Below, piece by piece: positions 63,078 through 64,000 of a stretch of 64,000 nucleotides of DNA; the stretch's first letter is position 1; the number at the start of each line of letters is the position of its first letter. The notes under the pieces were generated by a model, which worked only from the letters and a program-made list of their open reading frames with translations, searched no databases and was not told where the DNA came from. The position numbers were made by a program, and so were the translations under genes. The stretch spans positions 1 to 64,000 of the forward strand of contig NZ_NISI01000003.1 in the NCBI RefSeq assembly GCF_002205845.1, in the 5' to 3' direction. This stretch comes from Roseateles puraquae. Lineage in GTDB: Bacteria; Pseudomonadota; Gammaproteobacteria; Burkholderiales; Burkholderiaceae_C.

Positions 63078-63686
63078 TCAACGCGGCGCCGGCTCCACCA
63101 CGGCCACCACCTTGCCCGGCTGCGGCAGCGCCAACCGGTTGTCGACGCCCTTCACGCCGCGGGGCGCGCTGGCGAGCACGGTGGCGCGCTCCTTGGACAC
63201 CGCATCGGGGGCCGGGCCTTCCAGGCGCACGATGCCGCCGGTTGTCGTGACGTCGATGCGTGCGGCGCTCAACGCCGGGTCGGCCGCCAGCGCCGTCTTC
63301 ACCTTGAGGCTGATGGCGCTGTCGTCCAGTGCGGTGCTCACGCCTTGCAGCGCATCGCGCGAGGCCTCGGTCGCCGCCGCCTGTGACTGCACGACGGTTT
63401 CCTGCACCTCGTTGCCGACGCCGCGCGCCTGGCGGATGGCGTCGTCCAGCTGCGTGCCGAGGCTGCGCGGGTCCTGCAGGTTGGCAATGGCCACAGCGGT
63501 GATCGCGGCCCCCAGGCCCAGCGCCAGCAGCCAGGTACCCAGCCGTGAACGTCGCGCAGGCGGCGCCGCGGGCACCGGCGCGGGTACGGCAGTCACATCC
63601 TCTGTGACTGGCTGGCCGTAAGGCCGGAGTTGCTGGCGCCAGTCGTCATCCGGTTGCCGATCCGTTCGTCGCACGGGGAATTTCAT
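63078..63686 (-). CDS. BON-domain membrane protein
   Basis: The ATG at 63686 has GAGGAG upstream and gives 202 residues. A basic, proline-rich cytoplasmic start is followed by one membrane helix at about 48-68 (WLLALGLGAAITAVAIANL), a helical linker, and a C-terminal BON domain (ISLKVKTALAADPALSAARIDVTTTGGIVRLEG, key parts LKVKTALAADPALS and VTTTGGIVRLEG). BON domains bind lipid or membrane components and are common in stress proteins. The gene is convergent with the cysteine-repeat gene. Confidence 0.85.
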   Translation of the reverse strand: MKFPVRRTDRQPDDDWRQQLRPYGQPVTEDVTAVPAPVPAAPPARRSRLGTWLLALGLGAAITAVAIANLQDPRSLGTQLDDAIRQARGVGNEVQETVVQSQAAATEASRDALQGVSTALDDSAISLKVKTALAADPALSAARIDVTTTGGIVRLEGPAPDAVSKERATVLASAPRGVKGVDNRLALPQPGKVVAVVEPAPR

Positions 63687-63903
63687 GGCGATCTCCTCGA
63701 AGAAGCGTCGCCATGAGTCTGGCCAGCGCGCTATGCGCCTCGCATCAGCCAGCACAGCACGCGGCTGTAGGACCTCGCGCCACGGCATGACGCCGGGCCG
63801 ATGCGCTGGGGCTTGTCCGATAACTGCAGCCGGACGGCGCCGACACCGTGCGATGGCAGGGCCGGCCAACATGAATTCATCCCATCTTGAAGTCCACATC
63901 GCC

Positions 63904-64000
63904 ATGAAGCCGCTCCAGATCTTGTCGCTTCTCGGCCTCTTCGCCGCCTGCGGCGCCAGCGCGCAAAGCCAGAGTGCATCGCCCGCGGCGCCTGCGTTGG
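63904..64000 (+). CDS. Secreted protein, N-terminal part only
   Basis: The ATG at 63904 starts a Sec signal peptide (MKPLQILSLLGLFAACGASA, then QSQSASPAAPAL) that runs past the end of the window. The alanine in GASA-QS looks like the cleavage site. Nothing can be said about the function. Confidence 0.65.
   Translation, partial: MKPLQILSLLGLFAACGASAQSQSASPAAPAL

Overview
The window looks like a chromosomal or large-replicon segment of a GC-rich betaproteobacterium, probably Burkholderiales (Rubrivivax/Leptothrix/Comamonadaceae-like). Supporting signs are the codon bias, a BPSL0761-type small protein, a chrB-chrA-chrC chromate cluster, HME-RND metal efflux, and a fragment resembling the start of a Burkholderiales dnaN. 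No rRNA, tRNA or CRISPR array was seen. Most of the window is accessory DNA rather than core genome.

Region 1 (1-24.2 kb, almost all minus strand). After a decayed chemotaxis receptor and small unknown genes comes a gene train that reads, in transcription order from 24.2 kb down to 2.5 kb: a very large secreted SpvB/FG-GAP/Ig-like protein; a secreted RHS protein ending in a predicted PD-(D/E)XK nuclease tip; a gene overlapping it by ATGA (the likely immunity gene); then an 11-gene operon that mixes type IV pilus inner-membrane parts (PilO-, PilP-, PilM-, PilN-like) with type II secretion parts (secretin GspD, four pseudopilins, GspF, GspE). The operon genes mostly overlap by about 4 bases. 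The toxin pair and the secretion machine may form one unit, but that link is inferred from position only.

Region 2 (24.4-28.1 kb) is patchy. It holds a truncated membrane protein running into a broken methyltransferase gene, a trypsin-like protease gene ending at a palindrome, gene-poor stretches, and a TIGR02391/Ymh-family gene.

Region 3 (28.4-41.7 kb) is a metal and oxyanion resistance block. It has a CzcI-like protein, a CzcCBA-type HME-RND pump with several small periplasmic accessory proteins, a DMT transporter with a histidine-rich tail and a lipoprotein. On the other strand lie a Cj0069-family gene and chrB-chrA-chrC, where ChrC is a superoxide dismutase fused to a rhodanese domain.

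Region 4 (41.8-60.6 kb) is a defence or conflict island with mobile-element debris. It contains a chimeric dnaN fragment, an Xre/RES toxin-antitoxin pair, a two-gene operon encoding a caspase-Ski2-like-helicase fusion plus an Abi-C (HEPN-like) protein, a proline-rich peptide coupled to a small membrane protein, XRE regulators, three unknown genes, an intact-looking IS21-family istAB pair, a decayed phage-type gene, a CHAT-protease/EACC1-like pair, and remnants of IS66 and of an alpha-L-rhamnosidase gene. The caspase-helicase/Abi-C operon is the best candidate for an undescribed system.

Region 5 (60.7-64 kb) looks like ordinary chromosome: an ExuT-type MFS sugar-acid transporter, a periplasmic cysteine-repeat protein with a clear terminator, a BON-domain membrane protein and the start of a secreted protein cut by the window edge.
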